A stretch of DNA of 28,611 nucleotides from an uncultured Clostridia bacterium (GTDB taxonomy: Bacteria; Bacillota; Clostridia; Oscillospirales; Acutalibacteraceae), in the NCBI GenBank assembly GCA_946535695.1, contig CAMNDS010000001.1, positions 1-28,611 on the forward strand, in the 5' to 3' direction. This document shows, one piece after another, positions 16,013 to 24,562 of this stretch (positions are counted from its first letter, which is position 1; every line of letters begins with the position of its first letter). Made by a program: the position numbers and the translations under genes. A model generated the notes under the pieces. That model was given only the letters and a program-made list of their open reading frames with translations. It did no database searches and had not been told where the DNA came from.

Positions 16013-16252
16013 CTATTCAACAGGAGCTTCATTTGCAGATACTCTCCAAACAATACGTCCGCGAGTCAAATCATAAGGTGAAAATTCAACCTTAACTTTA
16101 TCTCCCGCAATAACTTTTATGGAATTACACCTGAGCTTGCCCGAAATTCTACAAACAACAATATGGTCATTAGGCAATTTCACTTTAAAAAAAGCACTGG
16201 GCAACGTTTCCACAACAATCCCATCCATCTCAATATTGTCAGATTTAGCCAT
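16013..16252 (-). CDS. infA: Translation initiation factor IF-1
   Basis: IF-1 occupies the A site of the 30S subunit during initiation. The 79 residues form one OB fold: 'IEMDGIVVETLPSAFFKVKL', 'GDKVKVEFSPYDLTRGRIVWR'. The usual length is 72; the few extra residues are at the C-terminal end ('VSANEAPVE'). GAAGGAG precedes the ATG. Confidence 0.97.
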   Translation of the reverse strand: MAKSDNIEMDGIVVETLPSAFFKVKLPNDHIVVCRISGKLRCNSIKVIAGDKVKVEFSPYDLTRGRIVWRVSANEAPVE

Positions 16253-16288
16253 TAATTAAAACTCCTTCTAAAAAATATAAAATAAAAT

Positions 16289-17059
16289 CTATACCAAAGT
16301 AAGAATAAAAGTGCCGTTTTCGGTTATAGCAACCGTGTGCTCAAAGTGCGCACAAAGCGACCTATCTTTGGTAACAACATTCCAGCCGCCGCTTTTCAAA
16401 GCCTCAAGCTCCGGTGCGCCAACGCTAACCATCGGCTCGATGGCAATAACCAAACCATCTTCGATAATAGGCCCTGAAAATTTTTTTCCATAATTCGGAA
16501 CGCTTGGCGCCTCGTGTACTGAGCGTCCGATTCCGTGCCCAACATAATTTTTAATCACCGAAAAACCGAACGACTCCACAAAACTTTGAATGCTATGCCC
16601 TATATCACCGATATGATTACCTACTTTAGCATTTTCAATCCCTTTTTGCAATGATTTTTCAGTTACATCCAACAAAGTTTTAGCATCTTCCGAAATTTCA
16701 CCACATGCAAAAGTTTTTGTATTATCACCATTAAACCCATTAATACAAGCTCCAACGTCTATGCTGACTATATCACCCTCTTTGATTATTTTGTCAACCG
16801 AAGGAATGCAGTGAATGAGCTCTTCGTTAACTGATATACAAGCAGTTGCCGGAAATCCGTCTTCCCCTAAAAACGAAGGTTTTGCACCGTTTGACTCAAT
16901 GCATTTTCTGGCGATATCATCTAATTCTTTGGTGCTGATTCCAGGTTCTATGGCTTTTCCTGCAGTTTTAAGGGCCAGTGCCGAAATTCTTCCGGCTTCG
17001 CGTATTATATCAATTTCTTCACGCGATTTCAACTTTATATTCAAATTTCGTTTAAGCAT
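16289..17059 (-). CDS. map: Methionine aminopeptidase, type I
   Basis: This enzyme removes the initiator methionine from new proteins. The 256 residues contain all five metal ligands: D101 ('SIDVGA'), D112 ('NGDNTKTF'), H175 ('VGHGIGR'), E208 ('AIEPM') and E240 ('HFEHT'), plus the substrate-contacting H83. No clear ribosome-binding site is present: the ATG overlaps the adk stop as TAATG, so translation probably depends on ribosomes finishing adk. Position between adk and infA is typical of Firmicutes. Confidence 0.97.
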   Translation of the reverse strand: MLKRNLNIKLKSREEIDIIREAGRISALALKTAGKAIEPGISTKELDDIARKCIESNGAKPSFLGEDGFPATACISVNEELIHCIPSVDKIIKEGDIVSIDVGACINGFNGDNTKTFACGEISEDAKTLLDVTEKSLQKGIENAKVGNHIGDIGHSIQSFVESFGFSVIKNYVGHGIGRSVHEAPSVPNYGKKFSGPIIEDGLVIAIEPMVSVGAPELEALKSGGWNVVTKDRSLCAHFEHTVAITENGTFILTLV

Positions 17060-17694
17060 TAATTTTTCACCAAACTTAAAATCTCCGCCGAAGACTGCGA
17101 AATAGGTGCGCCGCCATCGACTGTTTTCAATATTTTTTTTGAAGAATAATAGTTGCGCAAAGGCAAAGTCTGTTCCTTATAAACTTTTAACCGCGTCCTG
17201 ATTGTTTCTTCGGTGTCATCTTTTCTTTGAATAAGCTCCGCACCGCAATTATCACAAATATTCTGAACTTTAGGTTTCATCTCGGTTGCGCTATTAAAAA
17301 CCGAACCGCACTTTGGGCAAACCAATCGGCTGAGCATCCTCTTGCATATCAAATCATCCTCAACATTAATATCGATAACTGTGTCAATTTCAATTCCCAT
17401 ATTTTCCAGAGCTTCGGCCTGAGTAACGGTTCTTGGAAAGCCGTCCAAAATATAGCCGTTCGAACAATCTGGATTTGAAAGCCTGGATTTTAACAGCTCG
17501 ATTACCAAATCATCCGGGACAAGTTTGCCGTTTTCTGTATAACTCTTTAATACTTCGGCTTTGTCTCCTCCGGATTTTAAAACACCTCTTATTATATCTC
17601 CGGTTGATATCGCGGGGATGCCGAGTTTTTTGGAAAGTAAGGCCGATTGCGTACCTTTGCCTGAACCCGGCGCTCCTAGAAAAATAATTTTCAT
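17059..17694 (-). CDS. adk: Adenylate kinase (long, zinc-lid form)
   Basis: Converts ATP plus AMP to two ADP. The 211 residues hold the P-loop 'GAPGSGKGT' (7-15), the AMP-binding 'DGFPRT' (84-89) and a long lid. In the lid C126, C129, C147 and C150 form a zinc site, as in other Gram-positive adenylate kinases. GGGGGAA is the ribosome-binding site. It lies 10 nt after secY, the usual spc-operon arrangement. Confidence 0.97.
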   Translation of the reverse strand: MKIIFLGAPGSGKGTQSALLSKKLGIPAISTGDIIRGVLKSGGDKAEVLKSYTENGKLVPDDLVIELLKSRLSNPDCSNGYILDGFPRTVTQAEALENMGIEIDTVIDINVEDDLICKRMLSRLVCPKCGSVFNSATEMKPKVQNICDNCGAELIQRKDDTEETIRTRLKVYKEQTLPLRNYYSSKKILKTVDGGAPISQSSAEILSLVKN

Positions 17695-17704
17695 AATATT
17701 CCCC

Positions 17705-19030
17705 CTAATCCAAAAAGCCTTTGTAGATTCTCATCATTGTTTGTGATTGCAAAATTTTAACAGTTTCAAGCGCAACACCAACAAGAATGATTATTGACGT
17801 TCCACTCAGAGAAAGACCAGTCATGGGAATCAGCTGCATAAAAAGCATCGGGAAAATAGCAATAAATGCTAAAAATAATGCCCCCATTAAAATTACTTTT
17901 GATAAAACTCTACCCAAATATTCAGCAGTTGGCTTACCTGCACGAATCCCCGGGATCGCTCCACCACCTATTCTCAAATTGTTGGATATCTCAAGCGGAT
18001 CGTACGAAATTGAAACATAGAAATAAGCAAACATAATAATTAACGCAAAGTAAATCACATTATAAGTCCAGCTGCCAAACGTAAACGCGTTAAGAATTGC
18101 TTTCCATATACCATTGGAACCCACAAAAAGATTAATCATACTCGGCAGCATTAGCATAGAACCCGCAAAAACAATGGGCATAACTCCCGCCAGACCTATT
18201 TTTAAAGGCAAATGGCTACTTTGTCCATCAAAAACACGCCTGCCAATAACACGTTTTGCATATAAAATTGGCACCCGGCGTTCGGCGTCGTTCATAAAAA
18301 CTATCAGCCACATCATTCCCAAAAACACTACCAAAAAGATTGGAACGTATATATAGTACATCCAAAAATTTGCTGTATCAGTGATTGCATAATATAAATA
18401 AACACCCATGTTTTTCAATAAAGCTGGCATTCTAGAAACGATACCCGCAAACATCAAAATAGAAACACCATTGCCGATCCCATTTTCGTTAATACGTTCA
18501 CCGAGCCACATCATAAGAGCAGTTCCAGCAGCAAAAACCGCAATTATTACTATTGCTGCAAAAATTCCTTCAATTCCTTGGGTATACTTAATAATGCTCA
18601 TACCTGCATACCCATTATTACGAAGCAGCATATAATAACCGAACCCCTGCGAAATACCCAAAACAATCGTAAGAATACGAGTAATCGCTGTTATTTTTTT
18701 GCGACCTTGCTCACCTTCTTTATGAAGTGATTCAAGATACGGCAAAGCAACTCCCATAAGCTGCATTATAATCGAAGCATTAATGTTTGGTTGAACCGAA
18801 AGTGCGAAAAGAGTTGCTTGAGCAAACGCACCACCTGAAAGAGTATCAAAGTACTGTAAAAGCGAACTTCCGCCCGACATACCACTCATAAATCCCTTAA
18901 GAGCTTCAGTATTTAAAAAAGGTACAGGAATTATAGAACCTACTCTAAATACTATTATTATCAAAAGCGTATAAAGTAATCTTTGCTTTAAATCACCGGT
19001 TTTCCAAGCCTGCTTAAGCGTTCTGATCAT
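17705..19030 (-). CDS. secY: Protein translocase subunit SecY
   Basis: SecY is the channel of the Sec translocon, carrying proteins across or into the cytoplasmic membrane. The 441 residues contain about ten transmembrane helices. The N-terminal 'RVGSIIPVPFLNTEAL', the 'NINASIIMQLM' segment of helix 2 and the cytosolic loop 'AERRVPILYAKRVIGRR' are family signatures. The ATG overlaps the rplO stop as ATGA, so the two genes are translationally coupled. It would export the signal-peptide proteins seen elsewhere in the window. Confidence 0.97.
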   Translation of the reverse strand: MIRTLKQAWKTGDLKQRLLYTLLIIIVFRVGSIIPVPFLNTEALKGFMSGMSGGSSLLQYFDTLSGGAFAQATLFALSVQPNINASIIMQLMGVALPYLESLHKEGEQGRKKITAITRILTIVLGISQGFGYYMLLRNNGYAGMSIIKYTQGIEGIFAAIVIIAVFAAGTALMMWLGERINENGIGNGVSILMFAGIVSRMPALLKNMGVYLYYAITDTANFWMYYIYVPIFLVVFLGMMWLIVFMNDAERRVPILYAKRVIGRRVFDGQSSHLPLKIGLAGVMPIVFAGSMLMLPSMINLFVGSNGIWKAILNAFTFGSWTYNVIYFALIIMFAYFYVSISYDPLEISNNLRIGGGAIPGIRAGKPTAEYLGRVLSKVILMGALFLAFIAIFPMLFMQLIPMTGLSLSGTSIIILVGVALETVKILQSQTMMRIYKGFLD

Positions 19031-19476
19031 TTTTGAATCACCTCTGTGGTTCCGCCAACATTCTCAATTTTTAATTTTGCACCAGCTGAAAACATATTAG
19101 CGTGAACATTTAATTTTTTAGTCAAACTACCATTACCTAAAATTTTTAGATAATCAAATTTTCTTTTAACAATTCCATAAGATCTTAAGAGTTCTTTGTC
19201 AACCAGAGTACCATCTTCAAAAACTTCAAGCTTGCCAACATTCACGGCTGCAACCGATTTGGCAAAAATATTATTAAATCCACGTTTTGGAACCCTACGC
19301 TGAAGCGGCATTTGACCGCCTTCGAACCCCCATCTGATAGAGCCTCCTGAACGTGCCTTTTGTCCTTTGTGCCCTTTGCCAGCAGTTTTGCCATTACCCG
19401 AGCCATGCCCACGACCGACTCTTTTTTTTTGGTGTCTGGAATTTGCCGCAGGGCCAAAATTATTTACATTCAACAT
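19027..19476 (-). CDS. rplO: 50S ribosomal protein L15
   Basis: L15 is a late-assembly protein of the large subunit. The 149 residues start at the ATG 19474-19476, preceded by AAAGGAGG; the longer open frame upstream is spacer. Hallmarks are 'RVGRGHGSGNGKTAGKGHKG' and 'GFEGGQMPLQRRVPKRGF'. Normally rpmD separates it from rpsE; here a 73-nt spacer does. Confidence 0.97.
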   Translation of the reverse strand: MLNVNNFGPAANSRHQKKRVGRGHGSGNGKTAGKGHKGQKARSGGSIRWGFEGGQMPLQRRVPKRGFNNIFAKSVAAVNVGKLEVFEDGTLVDKELLRSYGIVKRKFDYLKILGNGSLTKKLNVHANMFSAGAKLKIENVGGTTEVIQK

Positions 19477-19493
19477 AAGTTTTATCGCCTCCT

Positions 19494-19553
19494 TTAAAGT
19501 AAACTGCAGACACATACAAATAATATCATAAAAAGCAAAAAAATAAAACTCAT
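19494..19553 (-). other. Tiny hydrophobic ORF in the rpmD position (doubtful gene)
   Basis: A 19-codon frame starts with an ATG that overlaps the rpsE stop (ATGA) and ends at a TAA that touches the rplO ribosome-binding site. The peptide is almost entirely Phe, Leu, Ile, Met, Val and Cys. It has no ribosome-binding site of its own and no likeness to L30. T-rich spacer could produce this by chance, so I list it only because its two ends fit the junctions exactly. Confidence 0.2.
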
Positions 19554-20065
19554 CCCAGAATTTCTGAAACTGTTTTTTCTCTAACTTCGGCAACACGTTC
19601 AACACTGCAAAGCGACTTCAAACCTTTAATAACCGCCTTTACAACGTTGCAAGGATTATTTGATTTTAAAGATTTTGCTCTCAAATCTTTTATGCCAACA
19701 GCTTCAATAACAGCACGCGCAGAACCTCCGGAAAGTACGCCTGTGCCCGGTGGAGCGGGTTTTAGCAAAACACGAGTGGCACCAAATTTGCCGATAACCT
19801 CATGAGGTATCGTATCTTTATGAAGATCCACTTTAATTATATGTTTTTTAGCATCTTCGATACCTTTTCGTATAGCATCCGGAATTTCGCCGGATTTTCC
19901 CATTCCAACGCCAACTTTGCCTTTTCCATCGCCTACTACCATAAGTGCTGAAAATTTGAAAATTCTTCCGCCTTTGACCGTTTTTGAAACGCGATTAACA
20001 GCAACCAAATGCTCTTTGAATTCGTCATTTTTTACAGATTTATTTCTAAAATTTGTTCTTGGCAA
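19550..20065 (-). CDS. rpsE: 30S ribosomal protein S5
   Basis: S5 lies at the mRNA entry tunnel and influences decoding accuracy. The 171 residues show 'VVGDGKGKVGVGMGKSGEIPDAIRKG' and 'GTGVLSGGSARAVIEAVGI'. I choose the TTG at 20063-20065 because AGGAGG lies 8 nt upstream; an in-frame GTG at 20074 overlaps that ribosome-binding site and cannot be served by it. Confidence 0.97.
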   Translation of the reverse strand: MPRTNFRNKSVKNDEFKEHLVAVNRVSKTVKGGRIFKFSALMVVGDGKGKVGVGMGKSGEIPDAIRKGIEDAKKHIIKVDLHKDTIPHEVIGKFGATRVLLKPAPPGTGVLSGGSARAVIEAVGIKDLRAKSLKSNNPCNVVKAVIKGLKSLCSVERVAEVREKTVSEILG

Positions 20066-20091
20066 GAAACACACCTCCTGAATTTAAAAAT

Positions 20092-20451
20092 TTAAAATTT
20101 AAGTCCGTTCTCTCTTGCACCTTCAGCAAGTTCTTTTACTCTTCCGTGATAAATATAACCACCTCTATCAAATACAACCTCAGAAATTCCGGCCTTGATT
20201 GCACGTTCAGAAACAATTTTGCCAACTTCACGCGCAGCAATTTTGTTACCACCATAATTTTCAAAATTTTTCTCTAAACTCGAAGCTGAAACTAGTGTCT
20301 TTGCTGTATCGTCATCAATCACCTGAGCATAAATATGTTTGAGCGAACGAAATACACACAAACGAGGTCTTGACGCCGAACCATAAATTTTTGCTCGAAC
20401 TCTTTTGTGCCTTTTCATGCGGCGATCATTTTTGTCAGCCTTATTAATCAT
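20092..20451 (-). CDS. rplR: 50S ribosomal protein L18
   Basis: L18 binds 5S rRNA with L5 in the central protuberance. The 119 residues contain 'RPRLCVFRSLKHIYAQVIDD' and end with the standard 'EVVFDRGGYIYHGRVKELAEGARENGLKF' region in order. GGAGGTGA precedes the ATG. Confidence 0.98.
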   Translation of the reverse strand: MINKADKNDRRMKRHKRVRAKIYGSASRPRLCVFRSLKHIYAQVIDDDTAKTLVSASSLEKNFENYGGNKIAAREVGKIVSERAIKAGISEVVFDRGGYIYHGRVKELAEGARENGLKF

Positions 20452-20467
20452 AAAAAATCACCTCCAA

Positions 20468-21013
20468 CTATTTTTTAGCTTTACCAGCTTTTCCTTCTTT
20501 GCGGCGTATAATTTCGTAATCGTATTTAATTCCTTTGCCTTTGTATGGCTCAGGAGGACGTTTAGATCTTATATTTGCTGCAAACTGACCAACTTTCTGC
20601 TTGTCGGCTCCGCGAACAATTATTTTATTTGCGCCCTGAACCTCCAGTGTTATGCCGTCTTCTTCCTTTACTATAACCGGATGAGAATAACCGAGATTCA
20701 AGACTAGATTTTTAGCCTGCTTTTGTGCTTTATATCCAACACCATTAATTTCGAGAGTCTTGGAGAATCCTTTTGTAACGCCTTCAACCATGTTGAAAAT
20801 AAGCGAACGAGTAAGTCCATGCAAAGCTCTGTTAAATTTTTCATCATTTTTACGCGAAACATTAATAACAGAATCAGCAATTTCAACATAAATATTGGGA
20901 TTTACAACTTGCGATAATTCTCCATTTGGTCCTTTTGCATGAAAAACACCATCAATGAAACTCACATTAACGCCGTTTGGAATATTTATAGGTTTTCTTC
21001 CAATTCTAGACAT
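20468..21013 (-). CDS. rplF: 50S ribosomal protein L6
   Basis: L6 sits near the GTPase centre of the large subunit. The 181 residues begin 'MSRIGRKPINIPNGVNV', include 'LEINGVGYKA' and finish with the signature 'RPPEPYKGKGIKYDYEIIRRKEGKAGK' region. Full length, strong AAAGGAGG site. Confidence 0.98.
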   Translation of the reverse strand: MSRIGRKPINIPNGVNVSFIDGVFHAKGPNGELSQVVNPNIYVEIADSVINVSRKNDEKFNRALHGLTRSLIFNMVEGVTKGFSKTLEINGVGYKAQKQAKNLVLNLGYSHPVIVKEEDGITLEVQGANKIIVRGADKQKVGQFAANIRSKRPPEPYKGKGIKYDYEIIRRKEGKAGKAKK

Positions 21014-21034
21014 ATCCTAGCACCTCCTTTTATT

Positions 21035-21433
21035 TTACCAAATATAAGCTAAAACCTCTCCGCCTAAACGTGATTTCCGTGCTTTTTTGTCGGTCATAAT
21101 GCCTCTTGAAGTTGAAATCAAAGCAATACCGAGCCCACCAATAACTTTTGGCAGCGCATCTGTTTTTGCATAGACTCGCATCCCGGGTTTTGAAATTCTT
21201 TTAAGATTAGTTATCACCGACGTTTGATCAGGATTATACTTTAAAAAAGCTTTAAGCATCCCTTGTTTGCCATCCTCGGAAATAACAAACTTTTTAACAA
21301 AACCTTCGTTGCATAAAATTTTAAGAATGGCAACCTTGATGTTGGAAGATGGAATTTCAACACTTATATGATGCGCCGAAATAGCATTTCGAATTCTTGT
21401 TAAAGTATCTGCAATAGCATCAGTAACTCTCAT
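21035..21433 (-). CDS. rpsH: 30S ribosomal protein S8
   Basis: S8 binds helix 21 of 16S rRNA in the central domain. The 132 residues begin 'DAIADTLTRIRNAI' and end 'GIALISTSRGIMTDKKARK' with 'GGEVLAYIW'. In E. coli S8 represses the spc operon; no matching leader site was identified here. Confidence 0.98.
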   Translation of the reverse strand: MRVTDAIADTLTRIRNAISAHHISVEIPSSNIKVAILKILCNEGFVKKFVISEDGKQGMLKAFLKYNPDQTSVITNLKRISKPGMRVYAKTDALPKVIGGLGIALISTSRGIMTDKKARKSRLGGEVLAYIW

Positions 21434-21469
21434 TAATTCTCTCCTTTCGATTTTAAGATTTTAAAAAAA

Positions 21470-21655
21470 TTACCAACTGGCTTTTCTAACACCCGGTATT
21501 TCGCCTTTGTGCGCAAGATTCCTAAAACAAATGCGGCAAATTCCGAACATTCTGAGGAATCCCCTGGGTCTTCCACATAAGCTGCAACGAGTGTACTCGC
21601 GAGTTTTAAACTTTTGCTCGCGTTTTTGCTTGGCAATTAACGACTTTTTTGCCAT
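21470..21655 (-). CDS. rpsN: 30S ribosomal protein S14, zinc type Z
   Basis: The 61-residue short form carries C24, C27, C40 and C43, which bind zinc in this subtype. It helps assemble the 30S head. 'YTRCSLCGRP' and 'FGICRICFRNLAHKGEIPGV' are diagnostic. The short zinc form is typical of Firmicutes. GGAGGCGG precedes the ATG. Confidence 0.98.
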   Translation of the reverse strand: MAKKSLIAKQKREQKFKTREYTRCSLCGRPRGFLRMFGICRICFRNLAHKGEIPGVRKASW

Positions 21656-21676
21656 AATCCGCCTCCTTTCATTAAA

Positions 21677-22222
21677 TTATACCGCACTTTTAAACGGAGC
21701 GCCGAACAAACTCAAAAGTTCGCGTGCATGTTCATCATTTTTTGCGGTAGTAATTATATTTATATCCATTCCGCGGACTTTGTCAATCTTATCATAATCA
21801 ATTTCGGAAAAAATCAGCTGTTCTTTAACGCCAATATTATAGTTCCCGTGACCATCAAACGATTTATTGCTGATTCCTCTAAAGTCTCTAACTCTTGGCA
21901 GCGCTAGGTTAAAAAACCTATCAATAAATTCATACATCCTGTCGCCGCGCAAAGTTACTTTTACTCCAATTTTCATGCCCGCCCGAATCTTAAAGTTCGA
22001 AATCGAACGTCTTGCCAAACACGGAACAGCATGCTGACCGGTGATTTTTGACAAACCACTGGCAATAGATTCGATGGCTTTGGAATTTTCGCGAACTTCT
22101 CCTGCCCCAACATTAATGACTACTTTTTCAATTTTTGGTACTTGCATGATATTTTTAAAAGAAAATTTTTTCATTAAATTGGGGATAATTTTCGATTTGT
22201 AAAATTCTCTAAGTCGTGCCAT
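21677..22222 (-). CDS. rplE: 50S ribosomal protein L5
   Basis: L5 binds 5S rRNA and touches the P-site tRNA. The 181 residues include 'NIMQVPKIEKVVINVGAGE', 'GQHAVPCLARRSISNFKIR', 'DFRGISNKSFDGHGNYNIGV' and 'GMDINIITTAKNDEHARELL'. Full length, AAAGGAGG site. Confidence 0.98.
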   Translation of the reverse strand: MARLREFYKSKIIPNLMKKFSFKNIMQVPKIEKVVINVGAGEVRENSKAIESIASGLSKITGQHAVPCLARRSISNFKIRAGMKIGVKVTLRGDRMYEFIDRFFNLALPRVRDFRGISNKSFDGHGNYNIGVKEQLIFSEIDYDKIDKVRGMDINIITTAKNDEHARELLSLFGAPFKSAV

Positions 22223-22244
22223 AAATTAACCTCCTTTTGTAAAA

Positions 22245-22583
22245 TTACTTAGCAAACTGCCTTTTGCACTTTTTGCAAACGCGGACTTTAACATTTTTTT
22301 CATTAAATTCATGTCCCACGCGAGTCGGAACATCACAATGTGGGCACACAACCTGCAGCTTATCAGTGCGAATCGGGGCCTCAACTTCGACAATTCCAGA
22401 ATCATCGCCGATTCTTCTGGCTTTTAAGTGCTTTTTAACTTTATTTATGCCGGAAACCAAAGCTTTTTTGGCACGTGCACTCAGTGCGATAACTCGACCG
22501 CGTTTTTTCTTATCTTTGCCCGAAAGTACACAAACCATATCTCCAATTTTAACATGAGATTTTAAAATGCACGTTTTGTTCAC
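22245..22583 (-). CDS. rplX: 50S ribosomal protein L24 with zinc-ribbon tail
   Basis: L24 starts assembly of the large subunit by binding the 5' part of 23S rRNA. The 112 residues have the KOW fold ('KIGDMVCVLSGKDKKKRGRV') and a C-terminal pair of CxxC motifs (C80/C83, C103/C106) typical of clostridial L24. The start is GTG, 7 nt after AAAGGAGG. Confidence 0.97.
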   Translation of the reverse strand: MNKTCILKSHVKIGDMVCVLSGKDKKKRGRVIALSARAKKALVSGINKVKKHLKARRIGDDSGIVEVEAPIRTDKLQVVCPHCDVPTRVGHEFNEKNVKVRVCKKCKRQFAK

Positions 22584-22613
22584 GTTATCACCTCCTTTAC
22601 ATCGCCCGAATTT

Positions 22614-22982
22614 TTATAAAGTTTCGGGTGCTAAACTTAAAATTTTGGAAAATTGTTTATCTCTGAGTTCACGCGGCATTGGACCAAATATACGAGTGCC
22701 CTTGGGAGTTTTATCCTCTTTAATTATGACAGCCGCGTTTTCATTAAAACGAATATAAGAACCGTCTTTTCGAGCAATTGCACATACCGTGCGCACCACA
22801 ACCGCCTTTACTACATTGCCTTTTTTGACAGAACCTGTATTGCCGGCTTTTTTAACCGATGCAACTATAATATCTCCGACTCGTGCATACTTGCGCTTAG
22901 AGCCCCCCAAAACCTTAATGCACATAATTTCTTTTGCGCCGGTATTATCCGCAACTTTTAACCTTGTTTGAGGCTGTATCAA
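22614..22982 (-). CDS. rplN: 50S ribosomal protein L14
   Basis: L14 lies at the subunit interface. The 122 residues begin 'MIQPQTRLKVADNTGAKE' and contain 'RIFGPMPRELRDKQFSKIL'. The start codon is TTG, 8 nt after AAAGGAGGGG, and the N-terminus matches the family exactly from that residue. Confidence 0.98.
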   Translation of the reverse strand: MIQPQTRLKVADNTGAKEIMCIKVLGGSKRKYARVGDIIVASVKKAGNTGSVKKGNVVKAVVVRTVCAIARKDGSYIRFNENAAVIIKEDKTPKGTRIFGPMPRELRDKQFSKILSLAPETL

Positions 22983-22997
22983 AGCAATCCCCTCCTT

Positions 22998-23273
22998 TTA
23001 ATTTTTACTTTCTAAAATTTTAACTAATCGCCAGCATTTTTCTTTCGAAAGTGGTCTAGTTTCCATTATTTTAACACGGTCGCCAATTTTGCATTCATTT
23101 TTTTCATCATGAGCTTTAAATTTACTCCTGCGATTAATATATTTTTTGTAAAGTTTATGCTTGACCAATTGTTCAACTTGAACAACTATTGTTTTATCCA
23201 TTTTATCACTTGTTACAATACCTATTCTGGTTTTTCTGGAATTCCTGACAGGCTTTTTTAAAACTGCTTGCAT
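22998..23273 (-). CDS. rpsQ: 30S ribosomal protein S17
   Basis: S17 is an OB-fold primary binder of 16S rRNA. The 91 residues contain 'RIGIVTSDKMDKTIVVQVEQ', 'KFKAHDEKNECKIGDRVKIM' and 'ETRPLSKEKCWRLVKIL'. The first nine residues are an extension compared with usual. The rpmC stop lies 3 nt before its ATG and within its ribosome-binding region. Confidence 0.97.
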   Translation of the reverse strand: MQAVLKKPVRNSRKTRIGIVTSDKMDKTIVVQVEQLVKHKLYKKYINRRSKFKAHDEKNECKIGDRVKIMETRPLSKEKCWRLVKILESKN

Positions 23274-23276
23274 TTA

Positions 23277-23468
23277 CTAGACCTCCTTTTTTAAGTTTAA
23301 AACTGTTAATATTCTGGCAATATCTTTTTTCAAATGCCTTATTCTCATTGGATTGTTAAGCTGATGAATTGCTTTTTGGCAGCGAAGATTAAAAAGCTCT
23401 TCTTTGAATTCGGCTAATTTTTTTACCATTTCTTCCTGCGAAAGATTCAAAATTTCTTTAATTTTCAT
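23277..23468 (-). CDS. rpmC: 50S ribosomal protein L29
   Basis: L29 sits beside the exit tunnel and is a docking point for nascent-chain factors. The 63 residues form two helices ('EEMVKKLAEFKEELFNLRCQ', 'RIRHLKKDIARILTVL'). I choose ATG 23466-23468, 6 nt after GGAGG; longer frames run back into rplP. It overlaps the rplP end by 11 nt. Confidence 0.96.
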   Translation of the reverse strand: MKIKEILNLSQEEMVKKLAEFKEELFNLRCQKAIHQLNNPMRIRHLKKDIARILTVLNLKKEV

Positions 23469-23898
23469 CCTTGCCTCCATTATCCAAAGAAATTTCTTTT
23501 TTAACAAACTTGCATTTAACCGGTAATTTCATGGCCGCCAAGCGCATAGCTTCTCTTGCAATTTTTTCATTTACTTCGGCAAGTTCAAACATAATTCTGC
23601 CAGGTTTTACAACTGCAACCCAAAACTCAGGCGCCCCTTTACCTTTACCCATTCTGGTTTCGGCAGGTTTTTTAGAAACCGGTTTATCAGGAAATATTTT
23701 TATCCAAACTTTTCCCATTCTTTTACAATACCTGGTCATCGCAACACGCGCGGCCTCGATTTGATTTGAAGTTATCCAGCAAGGTTCGAGCGATTGCAAG
23801 CCATAATCACCATAAGTTACGGTGTTCCCACGCGTAGCTTTGCCTTTCATTCTGCCTCTGTGTGCTTTTCTGTATTTCGTTCTTTTAGGCAACAGCAT
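23458..23898 (-). CDS. rplP: 50S ribosomal protein L16
   Basis: L16 helps position A-site tRNA in the peptidyl-transferase region. The 146 residues begin 'MLLPKRTKYRKAHRGRMKG' and include 'TSNQIEAARVAMTRYCKR' and 'PDKPVSKKPAETRMGKGKG'. The ATG overlaps the rpsC end by 14 nt, with GGAGGGG just upstream, so the two are coupled. Confidence 0.98.
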   Translation of the reverse strand: MLLPKRTKYRKAHRGRMKGKATRGNTVTYGDYGLQSLEPCWITSNQIEAARVAMTRYCKRMGKVWIKIFPDKPVSKKPAETRMGKGKGAPEFWVAVVKPGRIMFELAEVNEKIAREAMRLAAMKLPVKCKFVKKEISLDNGGKDEN

Positions 23899-24562
23899 TT
23901 CTAACCCCTCCTTTTACAATCTTTCTATCAGATTGCTTAAAAATTTCACCTTTATATATCCAAACTTTAACCCCAATTTTACCATAAGTCGTATCAGCTT
24001 CGGCAAAACCATAATCAATATCGGCACGAATCATCTGCAGTGGAATACTGCCTTCGTGGTAGTGCTCGGCACGAGCGATATCGGCACCGGCAAGCCTACC
24101 AGAAACTCTGACTTTAATTCCTTTGACACCCAAACGCATGGCTTTTCCTATAACCTGTTTGATTACACGCCTGAATGGAGTACGTTTTTCAAGCTGCTGA
24201 GCAACATTTTCGGCCACTAACTGAGCATTGCAATCTGCACGCTTGATTTCTAATACATTAATAATAACTTGGGAATTAATTAAACTAGAGCATTCTTTTT
24301 TTAACTTTTCTATACCACTACCTGCACGACCAATTACAATTCCTGGCTTTGCACAATAAACAAAAATATAAATTTTACCGCCGCGGCGTTCAATTTCAAT
24401 TTTAGCAACACCGGCCTTGCGAATTTGCTTTTTAATAAATACTCTGATTTTTTTATCTTCAACAATCAATGCCGGAATATCTTTTTTTTCAGCAAACCAG
24501 CGTGAAAGCCAATCTTTATTTATACCCATCCTCATTCCATTAGGATTGATCTTTTGCCCCAT
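23885..24562 (-). CDS. rpsC: 30S ribosomal protein S3
   Basis: S3 is part of the mRNA entry channel and has a KH domain. The 225 residues begin 'MGQKINPNGMRMGINKDW'; the KH loop is 'VIGRAGSGIEKLK', and 'GSIPLQMIRADIDYG' and 'TTYGKIGVKVWIYKGE' follow. ATG 24560-24562 is chosen at 9 nt from AAGGAGG and because the family starts there. The start lies 23 nt inside rplV. Confidence 0.97.
   Translation of the reverse strand: MGQKINPNGMRMGINKDWLSRWFAEKKDIPALIVEDKKIRVFIKKQIRKAGVAKIEIERRGGKIYIFVYCAKPGIVIGRAGSGIEKLKKECSSLINSQVIINVLEIKRADCNAQLVAENVAQQLEKRTPFRRVIKQVIGKAMRLGVKGIKVRVSGRLAGADIARAEHYHEGSIPLQMIRADIDYGFAEADTTYGKIGVKVWIYKGEIFKQSDRKIVKGGVRNAVA

Noticed and set aside
19477..19605. Longer N-terminal extension of L15
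   Set aside because: The family begins at the ATG at 19476, which has AAAGGAGG; the extension runs through spacer and into rpsE.
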